From positions 307,991 through 371,990 of the forward strand of contig NMRB01000126.1 in the NCBI GenBank assembly GCA_002633025.1: a stretch of DNA of 64,000 bases, written 5' to 3'. The translations under genes were made by a program, and so were the position numbers. Positions within the stretch are counted from its first letter, which is position 1, and every line of letters starts with the position of its first letter. The notes below the pieces were generated by a model that saw only the letters and a program-made list of their open reading frames with translations, ran no database searches and was not told the DNA's origin. Positions 31,457 to 41,147 of the stretch are shown here, in pieces. The DNA is from Notospermus geniculatus. Taxonomy: Eukaryota; Nemertea; Pilidiophora; Heteronemertea; Lineidae.

Positions 31457-33366
31457 ATGGCTCAAATGAAAAGCGGCAGCAAGACACCCATGCCAACAAC
31501 AACAACAACAAGAAACGAGAGAGCGGGGGATACGGCTAGCGTCGAAGATATGTTCCATAGCGACACGGATTTTGAAAGGGTGAAGAAAAAATGTAATTGG
31601 TGTTTACAACACAAACTTTTAAAGGAAGGTAAAGCCTACTGCGAACATTGCTACCGTCAATGCTACAAAGAATGCAGAAGATGCCTTGACCATTTCCCAA
31701 TGCGTCCTACTTCGAATTGGACGAAGAACGCTGCAATTCGTGTCACAAGAAATTAATGAAAGAACGCGAAAATCGCCGAAATAAAAAGAATGAAGAACTA
31801 CTCCAGAGAAAAACTGTTGCTACGAAGAAGAACGTCGTCGTCGTTGTCGAAGATGAGGCCAACGAACAGGAAGCTAATAAAGACAAAGCTACTAGCGGCC
31901 AGTTCATACCATCGGCACCAGCAGCACCACCACCACCAGCAGAGGGCTCATCGAACAAGGTCGGTGTTCATACGCAGACCATGCCGAAAAACGATAGTCG
32001 TGCCGCTAGTGTTAAAGACAAGACTATCAAACCGACCAACTGCACTAACACTAGCACGAGCAAGAGCACTAACAGAAGCTCTGCTGCTACTACTAGGGGA
32101 GACCGGGGCTGGTTGTAACAGGGGTAGGTTGTACCAGAGCTAATATTTCCTTGAATATCCACTGGGAAGGGCTGAGTTTCCTCACAAAGACCAAGCAGGT
32201 TATAAATACCTCCTGTAATTAGGAAGTAATCGACCTCAAAAGAAAAAGTGTTACAACCAGCCCCGGTCTCCCCTACTGCCACGAATTCATCAGTGACCAT
32301 CAATGAAAATGACGTCAAGAAGAAAAACGAAAAGTACAATACGCCCATCGCCGCCAAGAAAAAACGAGGACGGCCCCCTAAAGCGTCCGAGACGCCAATG
32401 ACCATAAATGAAAGAAACGCTGCTGCTGCTGCTCCTCCTACTACTAGTAGTAGTAGTAGTAAGAAAGCGACTGCTAGCAATATCGCCAGCACTGGCAGCG
32501 GCGACATTGCAACTCCAATCGGTGCGAAGAGGAAATTGGAAAATTCTACTACTACTACTACTACGTCACGTGAACGCCAAGAAGAAGAAGACGGCGGCGG
32601 CAGAAAACGGCGCTTCATGGAAAGCTTAGGACTTTGTCGTCGTTTAGATACTTCAATGAACTCTACTAAAGCCAGTGCTGCACTCGTCATTCCACTACAC
32701 GCTTTGAAGCGAGGCAGACGGCGGCGAGGTGGTGCGGGTGGTGAAACCGAGGAGCAGACAGATCCCTATGCCGCCCCGATGCGTTATATCGCCATTCCTG
32801 TCTTTGACGTCGATGAAACGGATGTAGCGTTGACGTCGTCGTCGTCAGAGGAGTATCACACTTCCGACGATGATGCTGATATCGACGATGATATGGGTGA
32901 AGAGATTCAACCGTCACAGCAAGACCACCGACGACGACGTCAAGCGAATGACGTCAACACGGCAAAAACGGTCACGAAGCAACAGCAGCAGCAGCAGCAG
33001 AAGCGTCAACACGTCGTTCCCACCAGCACCACCACCACCAATGCCGATGCCGAGGGACAACCTGTCGCTTCTACCAGCAGTATGAGTGTTAGCGGTGAAA
33101 GGAAAGATGATATAGTACCAGCGACAAAACCGCCTGCAAAAAAACCAATCCCACTTCCGGTGATTAGGATGAGCGAAGACACCGGTGACGAAGACGACGA
33201 TTATAGCGTCGTGGAAATTGTTGAGGAATCCTCTTTCGATGACGAGACGGAACAGTCGGCTTGTAATATTACAGACGAGGAGCTTGATGAATGGGAGGAC
33301 GAGGAGCTAGAGGAGGAGGAGGAAGCGGATGATTTTGTCAAAATGATCAACGGCGATTATTATTAA
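31457..33366 (+). pseudogene. Zinc-finger / AT-hook / acidic-tail protein, broken by a frameshift and a MITE
   Basis: ATG 31457 starts a Polinton-type zinc protein: CNWCLQHKLLKEGKAYCEHC, then CYKECRRC. Near 31700 the last zinc half-site (ERCNSCHKKLM) shifts to another frame. That frame continues through a Lys/Glu-rich coil to 32095, where a 178-base MITE is inserted with stop codons inside. The same frame resumes at 32276, passing an AT-hook (KKKRGRPPK), basic patches, a Gln run and a very acidic C-terminus (TDEELDEWEDEELEEEEE), ending at 33366. The two halves were surely one gene: insert plus TA duplication is 180 bases, so the frame is kept across it. A DNA-binding regulator is a reasonable inference. 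Confidence 0.75.
32096..32273 (+). mobile_element. 178-base MITE inside the zinc-finger gene
   Basis: Terminal inverted repeats are GGGGAGACCGGGGCTGG and CCAGCCCCGGTCTCCCC, extending inward to TTGTAACA/TGTTACAA. TA flanks both ends (32094-32095 and 32274-32275), as for Tc1/mariner-type insertions. The termini pair almost perfectly, which suggests a recent insertion. Confidence 0.92.
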
Positions 33367-33373
33367 TGACGCT

Positions 33374-34459
33374 ATGGATGAACACGACGAAATTTTATCG
33401 GAAATTTACACAGATCCCAGTAATCCGGCTAGTTTTTCCTCCCTCGAACGACTTTACAAAGAAGCGAAACGACACGATGACACCATTACCAGACGAAGCG
33501 TGAAATGATGGGTGCATGGACAACAGACGTATACGCTCCATCGCAAAGTCAGGTGGCATTTTCCACGAAGAAAAACCATCGTGGGCGGAATTGACGACCA
33601 ATGGCAGGCGGATCTGGTCTCTTTGATCCCTTTAGCCCGGTATAACGCCAATTTTAAATACATACTTACCGTTATAGACGTTTTTTCACGATACGCTTTC
33701 GCGAGACCATTGAAAACTAAAAGCGGACCGGAAGTCGTCAAAGCTATCGAAAACATTTTCACGCAGGCGAATCGTACTCCTCGATTGATTCAAGTGGATC
33801 AAGGTACCGAGTTTTACAACGCTCACGTCAGAACGCTCTTGGCCAGGAACAATATCGGATTATTTTCGGTCTATAGCGAACCGAAAGCGGCTTTGGTAGA
33901 ACGATTTAATAGGACGCTGAAAGATCGAATGCACCGTTTTTTCACACAGGAGAATACTTTTCGTTGGCTAGACGTCCTGCAGTCTCTCGTCGACGCATAT
34001 AACGCCAGCGAACATCGTGTTATAGGAATGGCGCCGAAAGATGTCAACATTCGTCTAGAGGAACGTTTATGGCACAAATTGTACGCTAAAGAATTCCCTC
34101 TACGAGCCTCTTTCAAATTCGATGTAGGCGACACGGTGCGGATCACGCGTATTCCGTCTAGCGTATTCGAGAAAGGACACGAAGCCAAATGGACTAGAGA
34201 ATATTTCACCGTCGCTCATCGACGCGCCACGCAACCCGTCACGTATAAACTGAAAGATTTGAACGGCGAACTTATTAAAGGTTTGTTTTACGAACATCAA
34301 TTGCAAGTCATTCAAACACCTTCTGCCGACGATACGTACACAGTGGACGTACTGAAACGCCGAAAACGAGGCAAAAAAGTGGAATATCTCGTACACTACA
34401 GGGGTTGGCCTTCGAGTTACGATGAATGGGTTGCCAAAGAACAATTGAGTAAATTGTAA
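33374..34459 (+). pseudogene. int: Polinton retroviral-like integrase with chromodomain, one in-frame stop
   Basis: The frame starts at ATG 33374, eight bases after the previous stop. It is interrupted by TGA at 33506-33508 after 44 codons and continues in frame to 34459. After the stop come the conserved leader (GQQTYTLHRKVR) and the catalytic core, with Asp in QADLV, Asp in QVDQGTEF and Glu in ALVERFNRTLK (the D,D,E triad). A beta-rich DNA-binding stretch (DVGDTVRITRIP) is followed by a C-terminal chromodomain (YLVHYRGWPSSYDEW). Such enzymes insert Polinton DNA into the host genome; the chromodomain may steer insertion towards certain chromatin. A downstream start would leave the core and chromodomain intact, so partial function cannot be excluded. 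Confidence 0.93.
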
Positions 34460-34475
34460 ACACGTCTCCTGGATA

Positions 34476-34722
34476 TTAAAGGAGTTAGACGCCGAAGTTG
34501 TAAACACTCACTCACTGGTTCTCTATCCACGGACGCCTGCGGTGCTGCCACCTATTGTCGGTGATATGTACTGACGTGAATATCGTGAGTGAGTTGCATC
34601 GGACCGGGAACCAGTCTAACGATCACGGGTGCTGCCACCTGCACGAAGGAATAAAACTAGTTTGCCGACCATATTTGTAAACAAACCAGCTTGTTTACAA
34701 CTTCGGCGTCTAACTCCTTTAA
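34476..34722 (+). mobile_element. MITE family C, copy 2 (TTAA duplication)
   Basis: The unit is 247 bases with the same ends as 24677-24870 (TTAAAGGAGTTAGACG to CGTCTAACTCCTTTAA). An extra internal segment of about 50 bases contains a second GTGCTGCCACCT. It sits 16 bases after the integrase stop and before the ATPase gene. Confidence 0.9.
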
Positions 34723-34845
34723 CTATACCCCTCATAGGCTAGTACGCAAAATGGTCGAAAACTAACACGTGAACGGATGACAAATGAATCTAATTGGTAA
34801 GAATTATACATTTAGAACAGCATCAACAACCTGCTGAACAAAAAC

Positions 34846-35598
34846 ATGGAGGACAATCATCGTAATAGAGTCGTATACGATGGAAGAATCGCTGTCCCAT
34901 TCGGAATGATATGCGCCGGGCCGCCTTTGAGCGGGAAAAGTTACTTCGCCACGAAATTAATCGAACATTCCTCGAGGCTTTTCACACGTCCATTCGACTA
35001 CATCTATTGGTTTTACGGACAACGAAATTCGACTGTGGAAAACATCGAGAACGACACGAACGGCGCAATCGTTCCTATAGAAGGTCTTCCCGATTCGTTA
35101 GAGGACTATATTCATCCGTATGACGAACACGGCCTACCGCAATACGGACTCCACGTTTTCGACGATTTGATGCAAAATGCGGCCGCTAGTCGAAATTTAG
35201 TCGATTTAACGTCGAATAAATGCCAACACAATAGGATCAGTTGGATTCTCACGTTGCAAAATCTATTTCATCAAGGGAAGGAACGTATCACCTTGCTCAG
35301 ATGCGCCCATTATATCGTTTTGTACAAGAACCCGCTGGATAAATCATTAGCGCATCATCTCGGCAGCAGAATTATGCCCGGCGATCAACGTACTTTCATC
35401 AACGTGTACGAAAAGGCTACGTCGAAACCGAACGGTCATCTTTTTATCGACGGCGCGCAAAAGACACCGGAGGAATTGCGTTTGAGGACGGACATATTCG
35501 ATCGCTTTCAACGAGTTTTTGTGCCTCATTATTTATTAACCCGGGCTCAACCATCGACATCATCATCGTCGTCGCAAAGGAGACAATTGCTCACGTGA
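34846..35598 (+). CDS. Packaging ATPase (FtsK/HerA, A32-like)
   Basis: An intact 250-residue frame begins at ATG. It has Walker A GPPLSGKS (residues 25-32), Walker B LHVFDDLM (101-108) and a downstream sensor region (SWILTLQNLFHQG) typical of Polinton, virophage and adintovirus genome-packaging ATPases. The C-terminus ends in a Ser-rich tail. The enzyme would pump element DNA into preformed capsids. Length is normal and no break is visible. It opens the virion gene cluster that runs to 40.5 kb. Confidence 0.93.
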   Translation: MEDNHRNRVVYDGRIAVPFGMICAGPPLSGKSYFATKLIEHSSRLFTRPFDYIYWFYGQRNSTVENIENDTNGAIVPIEGLPDSLEDYIHPYDEHGLPQYGLHVFDDLMQNAAASRNLVDLTSNKCQHNRISWILTLQNLFHQGKERITLLRCAHYIVLYKNPLDKSLAHHLGSRIMPGDQRTFINVYEKATSKPNGHLFIDGAQKTPEELRLRTDIFDRFQRVFVPHYLLTRAQPSTSSSSSQRRQLLT

Positions 35599-35681
35599 TA
35601 CGAGTGACGCCAGCGATCAAACACAACATCAGCGACCATTGACCCGTGCGTGCGAGAGAGAGAGAACTGTGTGTGAAGAGG

Positions 35682-36035
35682 ATGAATAGACGACATTCGA
35701 AAATAGCGCGTCACGCCGATTTCCTGTCGCTGTTGGCCAGAACGAAAAATAAACGCGAAAGATGCGCGCTTTTGGATATGGCGAGTAAAGACCAAATCGG
35801 AGCCATACTGGAATGCGTGGATAAAGTCAATAAAGGAGACGTGAGGGTGCCCGCCAACAAAGCCAGGCAATTGAAACGTCATCGCAGACTGGTGAAAAAA
35901 CTCTATTGCCCTAGAATTACGTTGAACGAACGAAAACGATTACTAACGCAACACGGCAGTAGCGGAGGTTTCCTGAGCGCGCTTATTCCTATCGCCGTCG
36001 GAGCCCTTACTAGTTTGTTCGGAGCGAGAAAATAA
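35682..36035 (+). CDS. Small basic protein with hydrophobic C-terminal segment
   Basis: I chose the ATG at 35682 (MNRRHSKIARHADFL) over an upstream in-frame ATG-less extension because it gives the usual length of about 117 residues. The body is Lys/Arg-rich and helical (SKDQIGAILECVDKVNKGD, NKARQLKRHRR). The end is a glycine-flanked hydrophobic stretch (GGFLSALIPIAVGALTSLFG). Similar proteins recur between ATPase and capsid genes in animal Polintons. A membrane-active or core-associated virion role is an inference. The gene is intact. Confidence 0.75.
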   Translation: MNRRHSKIARHADFLSLLARTKNKRERCALLDMASKDQIGAILECVDKVNKGDVRVPANKARQLKRHRRLVKKLYCPRITLNERKRLLTQHGSSGGFLSALIPIAVGALTSLFGARK

Positions 36036-36109
36036 ACATTTACTGTCATTCACGTATTATTCATATTGTCGATGCTGGCGGTGCTGCATCTTTGGTGGAC
36101 ATAAGGATA

Positions 36110-37339
36110 ATGGCGGCGGCAAATAAACAAGCGAGACAGACTTCTGCACGTGTTGGCGAAGGGAAAAGTGGTGCTATTAATAGTAATCATAGCGGATTCG
36201 AGGAATGCTTCTTAATTCCGGTGAAAGAATACGAAGACAGCTGTAGTAATATGGCGAATACGAACGCGGGACATAGCGTAAGTGCAGCAGCGGTGCCGGA
36301 GCAGGACATTCAACCGTCATCAACAGCGCCACCCTCGTCCACGATGAACACCAGCGCCATACCCGACGCAGAAGATTCGAAATTCATACTTATGAGACCA
36401 AAATACGCTAATCTGCCACCGGATTTGAGAATGAAATTGTTCGAACAAGCCAGATGGCGACAAAGTAAAAGCACAGCAGCCACCACTTCTTCATCATTGC
36501 CGCGACAAGACATACGCGATTTCGGAGAAGAGGAATTGTTGCGAAAAATACCGGCTAATATCGGGCAAGAACCCGGGTCTTTCATCGGTAACATTTTGAG
36601 AGAATACGTTAGACGTCATCGCGATATCGTGGATTGGCAACCGATTACCTACGAATTGATCATCAAAGGGAAGAAATTGCCTAATACGAATATCGTAAGA
36701 ACGCTGAGTTTTCTCATGAAGCCGGAAAGCATGAACTACGTGGCGCCACCAGGCACGCAGGATTTACGTCAAGCGCTTTTAGATATCGGCGTACCGGGCA
36801 GTTGGATCGCTTTCGTACCGGGCGGCGGAGCTTCCGCTAGCGCCGAAACGGGAAAACCGGAAACAAAAGAACGCACACCGGAAAAGAAAATCAGCGCTAT
36901 TGCCGGACGGAATCTATTGGACGATATCTTACTAGGGAAAGATGATGAGGAGACAAGTAAGAGACTGACGTCGTCAACGACAAGCCAAAAGAAAAAACTC
37001 GACGATTGGCCTATTTCACCGATATTTCCGCCGACGCCAACGGGTGAAAAGCGCGTGAGCACGAAAATACCTGGAAAAAGCGATGTGGACAAGGAACGTA
37101 TTCCCCCCCGCCGCCGAAAGAAAGAACCGGCATTATTTTTCGATACTCCTCAGCAGCAGAGGAGAATTCATCCTATTACTCTGTCGAAACAACACGACGC
37201 AAAAGGGAGAAGCGAACCACCGGCGGCAAGCAAAAAACGAGCGAGTTCTAGACGTCGTCAGGTGCCCGATTGGCCGATCAACGAATCGTGGAGCGATCGT
37301 GGTATGCAGGGCTGGCCTAATACATTAGTTTCGCAGTAG
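36110..37339 (+). CDS. Conserved Polinton protein of unknown function, 3' part duplicated
   Basis: A 409-residue frame starts at ATG 36110. A short N-terminal motif, ECFLIPVKEYEDSC, is family-like. A globular middle (about 36370-36790; PPDLRMKLFEQARW, LREYVRRHRDIVDW, LIIKGKKLPNTNIV) is followed by a long basic, disordered C-terminal region with repeated DDWPI/PDWPINESW strings. From 36787 the coding sequence is repeated at about 37367. This copy ends in a tail (DRGMQGWPNTLVSQ) that differs from the duplicate's, so it is probably a junction product. Function is unknown; the position suggests a virion or assembly role. Confidence 0.7.
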   Translation: MAAANKQARQTSARVGEGKSGAINSNHSGFEECFLIPVKEYEDSCSNMANTNAGHSVSAAAVPEQDIQPSSTAPPSSTMNTSAIPDAEDSKFILMRPKYANLPPDLRMKLFEQARWRQSKSTAATTSSSLPRQDIRDFGEEELLRKIPANIGQEPGSFIGNILREYVRRHRDIVDWQPITYELIIKGKKLPNTNIVRTLSFLMKPESMNYVAPPGTQDLRQALLDIGVPGSWIAFVPGGGASASAETGKPETKERTPEKKISAIAGRNLLDDILLGKDDEETSKRLTSSTTSQKKKLDDWPISPIFPPTPTGEKRVSTKIPGKSDVDKERIPPRRRKKEPALFFDTPQQQRRIHPITLSKQHDAKGRSEPPAASKKRASSRRRQVPDWPINESWSDRGMQGWPNTLVSQ

Positions 37340-37361
37340 CTCACGCGGACTGTGCCCCTTA

Positions 37362-37991
37362 TGTATCGGCGTACCGGGCAGTTGGATCGCTTTCGTACCG
37401 GGCGGCGGAGCTTCCGCTAGCGCTGAAACGGGAAAACCGGAAACAAAAGAACGCACACCGGAAAAGAAAATCAGCGCTATTGCCGGACGGAATCTATTGG
37501 ACGATATCTTACTAGGGAAAGATGATGAGGAGACTAGTAAGGCCCGACTGACGTCGTCAACGACAAGCCAAAAGAGAAAACTCGACGATTGGCCTATTTC
37601 ACCGATATTTCCGCCGACGCCAACGGGTGAAAAGCGTGTGAGCACGAAAATACCCGGAAAAAGCAATGTGGACAAGGAACGTATTCCCCCCCGCCGCCGA
37701 AAGAAAGAACCGGCATTATTTTTCGATACTCCTCAGCAGCAGAGGAGAATTCATCCAGCTATTACTCTGACGAAACAATATGACGCAATAGGGAGAAGCG
37801 AACCACCGGCGGCAAGCAAAAAACGAGCGAATTCTAGACGTCGTCAGGTGCCCGATTGGCCGATCAACGAATCGTGGAGCGCTTTAATGCAATCGGAACC
37901 GACCACCACCACGACGAAGAAAGAAAAGAAACAAGATCAAATCGGTAAAATTGGCACGAGAAAACAAGATTTGCCATTATTGTTTCCGTAG
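37362..37991 (+). pseudogene. Partial tandem copy of the preceding gene's 3' half
   Basis: The sequence matches 36787-37290 nearly base for base, with an offset of about 580, small in-frame differences (an added alanine codon pair) and no initiation codon. It ends after SWSALMQSEPTTTTT and a Lys-rich tail at 37991. I infer that this end is the original C-terminus and that an unequal duplication left the upstream copy with a chimeric end. Confidence 0.8.
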
Positions 37992-38125
37992 TAGACTAAC
38001 CCGCCTTATACTGTTTCTATATAGTCGTATATTAATAAGTGGGCACATCGAGGACATTTTCGCTTAACCGTTCACGTGATCGGACATCTACTATTAATAG
38101 TATTCACAAGCGTGTATGTGACATC

Positions 38126-38593
38126 ATGGCCAGGAGATACGTACCTTATTACCCGAACGTCGAAACGTACAGGCAACACTACAGCGGATCAGGCCTGGGA
38201 AACGTATTTCGGGGCGACAACATTTATCAACAAGGGCACGGTCTCGGCGGAATTTTCGGCTCCATATTCAAAAGTGTCGTTCCCGTTCTCAAACGATTGG
38301 TGGTACCAGCGGTTAAAAAGACAGCTATTAGCGCCGGTAAAAGTCTCCTAAAATCGGGTGCTACGGCTCTAACGGACGTTATCTCCGGACAGAAAGACGT
38401 AAAAACGGCTTTACGCGATTCGGGACGGAAAGCATTACACGATGTCAGACGAACGGTAGGAAAACAATTGCGTCAAGGCGTTAAAAGATTGCATAATAGC
38501 CACGAGAACACGACAGCAGTACGTAGGAAAAGAGGACGTAATTCGGCGGCAAAACATAGAGGCGCTGGTGGTGGTGATTTCTTCTTCGATTAA
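38126..38593 (+). CDS. pVI/pX-like minor virion protein
   Basis: I prefer the ATG at 38126 (MARRYVPYYPNVETYRQHY), which gives 155 residues; an upstream in-frame ATG would add a non-conserved leader. After a Tyr-rich start comes a glycine-rich amphipathic stretch (GSGLGNVFRG, HGLGGIFGSIFKSVVPVLKR), then a basic helical body and an Arg/Lys-rich end. Proteins with this layout directly precede the major capsid gene in adintoviruses and Polintons and resemble adenovirus pVI/pX membrane-active or core peptides. Intact. Confidence 0.8.
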   Translation: MARRYVPYYPNVETYRQHYSGSGLGNVFRGDNIYQQGHGLGGIFGSIFKSVVPVLKRLVVPAVKKTAISAGKSLLKSGATALTDVISGQKDVKTALRDSGRKALHDVRRTVGKQLRQGVKRLHNSHENTTAVRRKRGRNSAAKHRGAGGGDFFFD

Positions 38594-38628
38594 TGACATA
38601 TTATTGTTAGCTGAACGCCGGAGACAAA

Positions 38629-39972
38629 ATGTCGTTACTTTTGGACGGCGATTCGTGCGATTGCGGACGCAGCGAATTGGAACTTTTCGAAGTTAAACCG
38701 ACGCAAACGAGCATAGAACACGGTGTCTATCAAGACTTTCATCCTATCACCACGCTGGACAAAGGCGGACCGGTAGAATTCCGAATTCACGCCGCGGACG
38801 ATGAATATTTAAATCTCAGCGATAGTTTCATCTACCTCAAGGCGAAAATCGTCGACGACAAAGGTGCGGCTTTGGTCACCGCTAATCCCTACCCGGATAA
38901 AAGCATCGTCTTTCCCATTAATTATTTCGTGGGAAGCTGCTTCAAACAAGTGCAAGTTTTCGCGAACGGGAAAATGATCGGTGGCGGCGATACCATGTAC
39001 CCGTATAGAGCCTTTTTAGAAGCATTACTTTCTTTCGGTACTGAGGCGAAATACGAACAATTAGAAATAGGCGGTTTCTACAAGGACAAAAATTCGCCCG
39101 AAGATCACCGAGATACCGTGAAAGCGGGCACGAGCACAAATACAGGAGCCGTAGCGCGTTTCAAGTGGACGAAACACAGTACGGAATTCGAATGCATAGG
39201 CCGATTACATAATGAATTTTTCGAACAGAAAAAATTCCTTCTGAGCCGTGTCGCTGTCGCGGTGAAGCTGATACGAAGCGATAGCGAATTCCTGTTGATG
39301 AGTAAACTCAATACGCAAAAGTACTAAGTTCTACTCGAACAAGCAGTGCTTAAGGTCAACGTCAAAAAAGTGGCCAGTCACGTCAGAGTGGCGCACGAGG
39401 AACGACTATTGAAGGGTCCGGCTAAATATCCTGTGAGACGGATCGAAATGAAATTTTTCACACGAAGCGCCAATATATCGGATTTATCGGAAGCGAACAT
39501 TGTCAACGGTGAATTGCCGCGACGCGTTGTATTCGGTCTGGTCGAAACGGAAGCTTTCAACGGCGATCAGCACTTGAACCCGTTCAACTTTCAACACTTC
39601 AATGTTACGGACGTCTCGCTGCAGATGAACGGTCAACCAGTACCTTTCAAAAACTTGGAACTCGATTTTGCCAAGACACATATCTTGCCCGGATACTTTA
39701 CACTCTTACACGGGAACAACGTATGGGGAACCGATCAAACTCTCGGCATCAACGCCGCAAAAGACTATAAAAACGGATACGCCCTCTACGCATTCAACCT
39801 CACACCGGACGATTCGAATGGCAGCAATTTTAATTTGGTACGCGAAGGCAGATTGTCGCTGAACATTCGCTTGAAAGACGCGTCGACAAAAAGCATCACT
39901 ATCGTAGTGTATTCGGAATACGACTCTATTGTCGAAATCGATCACACGCGCACTGTCACCTACAATGGATAA
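38629..39972 (+). pseudogene. MCP: Major capsid protein (double jelly-roll, hexon-like), one in-frame stop
   Basis: The frame opens at ATG 38629. The conserved start (SELELFEVKPTQTSIEHGVY) and the strand-rich first jelly roll (DDEYLNLSDSFIYLKAKI, YFVGSCFKQVQVFANGK) are typical of Polinton major capsid proteins. A TAA at 39325-39327 interrupts after 232 codons. The second half continues in the same frame (VRRIEMKFFTRSANISDLSE, LNPFNFQHFNVTDVSLQMNG, YFTLLHGNNVWGTDQTLG) to the stop at 39970-39972. Total length, about 447 codons, is normal. The protein forms the capsomers of an icosahedral particle. The single stop would abolish a full-length product. Confidence 0.92.
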
Positions 39973-40534
39973 TCGTGAAATTCACTACCTGTTACATCGA
40001 CACTTAGAAACGAGGGACACTTTCGTGGAAGTTTGCGCCGCGGACACGCTACCTTATTCACCGCGAGAACGAAAACTATGCGTTTACGTCGTCAATACGG
40101 ACACTTCGTTTGGTGGAGGAAAACATTGGGTGGGATTCTTTTTCCCCTCGAACGTTCATTCGTCAACAGCAGCAGTACAGCCGGAATATTACGATTCGTA
40201 CGGTTTTAAACCGTGTGTGCAGGACTTCTATCATTTCCTCGGAACGGACTTCGTCAGGAATACTCGAATGATACAAAGCCCTTTCAGTACGGTGTGCGGA
40301 CAACACGTGATATATTACATTTTATTACGATGCAGAGGATACACTCTACAAGACATTGTGAATACATTTGATAGACATCGTTTGGGAGATAACGACACGA
40401 ACGTGAACGCTTTCGTCGAGAGAACATTCGGAACTGATCAAGACGTCTATGACAAAACGTTCCTATTGAAACAGATTGCCAAAAGCTTAATGGAAGCGCA
40501 GCCAAAGTATAAAGAAACGATTTTGAGGGACTAG
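39965..40534 (+). CDS. Adenain-type maturation cysteine protease
   Basis: ATG 39965 overlaps the end of the capsid frame by eight bases. The 189-residue product has the adenovirus-protease triad in order: His54 in GGKHWVGFFF, Asp77 in YYDSYG and Cys111 in STVCGQHVIYY. The segment YVVNTDTS before the histidine also fits the family. It would cleave virion precursor proteins during particle maturation. The gene is intact and is the last recognisable gene of the plus-strand cluster. Confidence 0.93.
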   Translation: MDNREIHYLLHRHLETRDTFVEVCAADTLPYSPRERKLCVYVVNTDTSFGGGKHWVGFFFPSNVHSSTAAVQPEYYDSYGFKPCVQDFYHFLGTDFVRNTRMIQSPFSTVCGQHVIYYILLRCRGYTLQDIVNTFDRHRLGDNDTNVNAFVERTFGTDQDVYDKTFLLKQIAKSLMEAQPKYKETILRD

Positions 40535-40860
40535 TGTGTGTACCGGTAGCTGCTGAACTCTGATCCTATTTCCATATTATAACATTATTTGTGGGTTGTC
40601 ATCGCGGTCTCAGCGCCTATAAAGTATAGGCGGATGGTTGATATATTTCCCGAATATATTTTTGCAACTGGTATAAAGGGTGCTTTAAGCGGTGCCCGCG
40701 AAAAGGTGCAGAATGTGCGGCGGTTCATTCAAATCCTTCAACCAATCCACATCATCCTTTCGGCAAGAATACACCGTCATCAAGCATTACTAGCCTCGAC
40801 CAACGGTATATTCTTGCCACCGCATTGGTTCGGGATCACGGGTAGTCGTAATATTATCAG

Positions 40861-40899
40861 TAGTTGTAGTTGTAATTGTAGTTGTAGTTGTAGTTGTAG
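40861..40899 (+). repeat. (TAGTTG)n microsatellite
   Basis: About 39 bases of TAGTTG repeats with one interruption, about 330 bases after the protease stop. Confidence 0.9.
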
Positions 40900-41147
40900 A
40901 AATTCCGGTATAATTTTCATGTTTTGCCGCGTATACGCATGCACGTAACGGTGTATGGGGAGACATTTTTTTACGCCATTCCGCTTAAAGAAAAGGTCTC
41001 TAAATGTCTGTTTGTGCGAAATTATACTCAAAAAACTGTACGCGATGTAACATTTGTCTCGATGCATGTACTATTCATTTTTTTTCTTCCTTTCTTATAA
41101 CGAATATTGTGTGTTGTGTACTCATTGTATTGTCGCTGTTGAAACAG

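Noticed and set aside
31234-31458. Minus-strand frame of 74 codons between kinase and zinc-finger genes
   Set aside because: It overlaps the kinase C-terminal region and the ATG region of the next gene; the plus-strand readings are better supported. A small real gene cannot be fully excluded.
25614-33508. Genome-wide recoding of TGA as a sense codon
   Set aside because: Kinase and capsid also carry TAG and TAA stops plus frameshifts, and intact genes end normally in TGA or TAA; simple decay is the better explanation.
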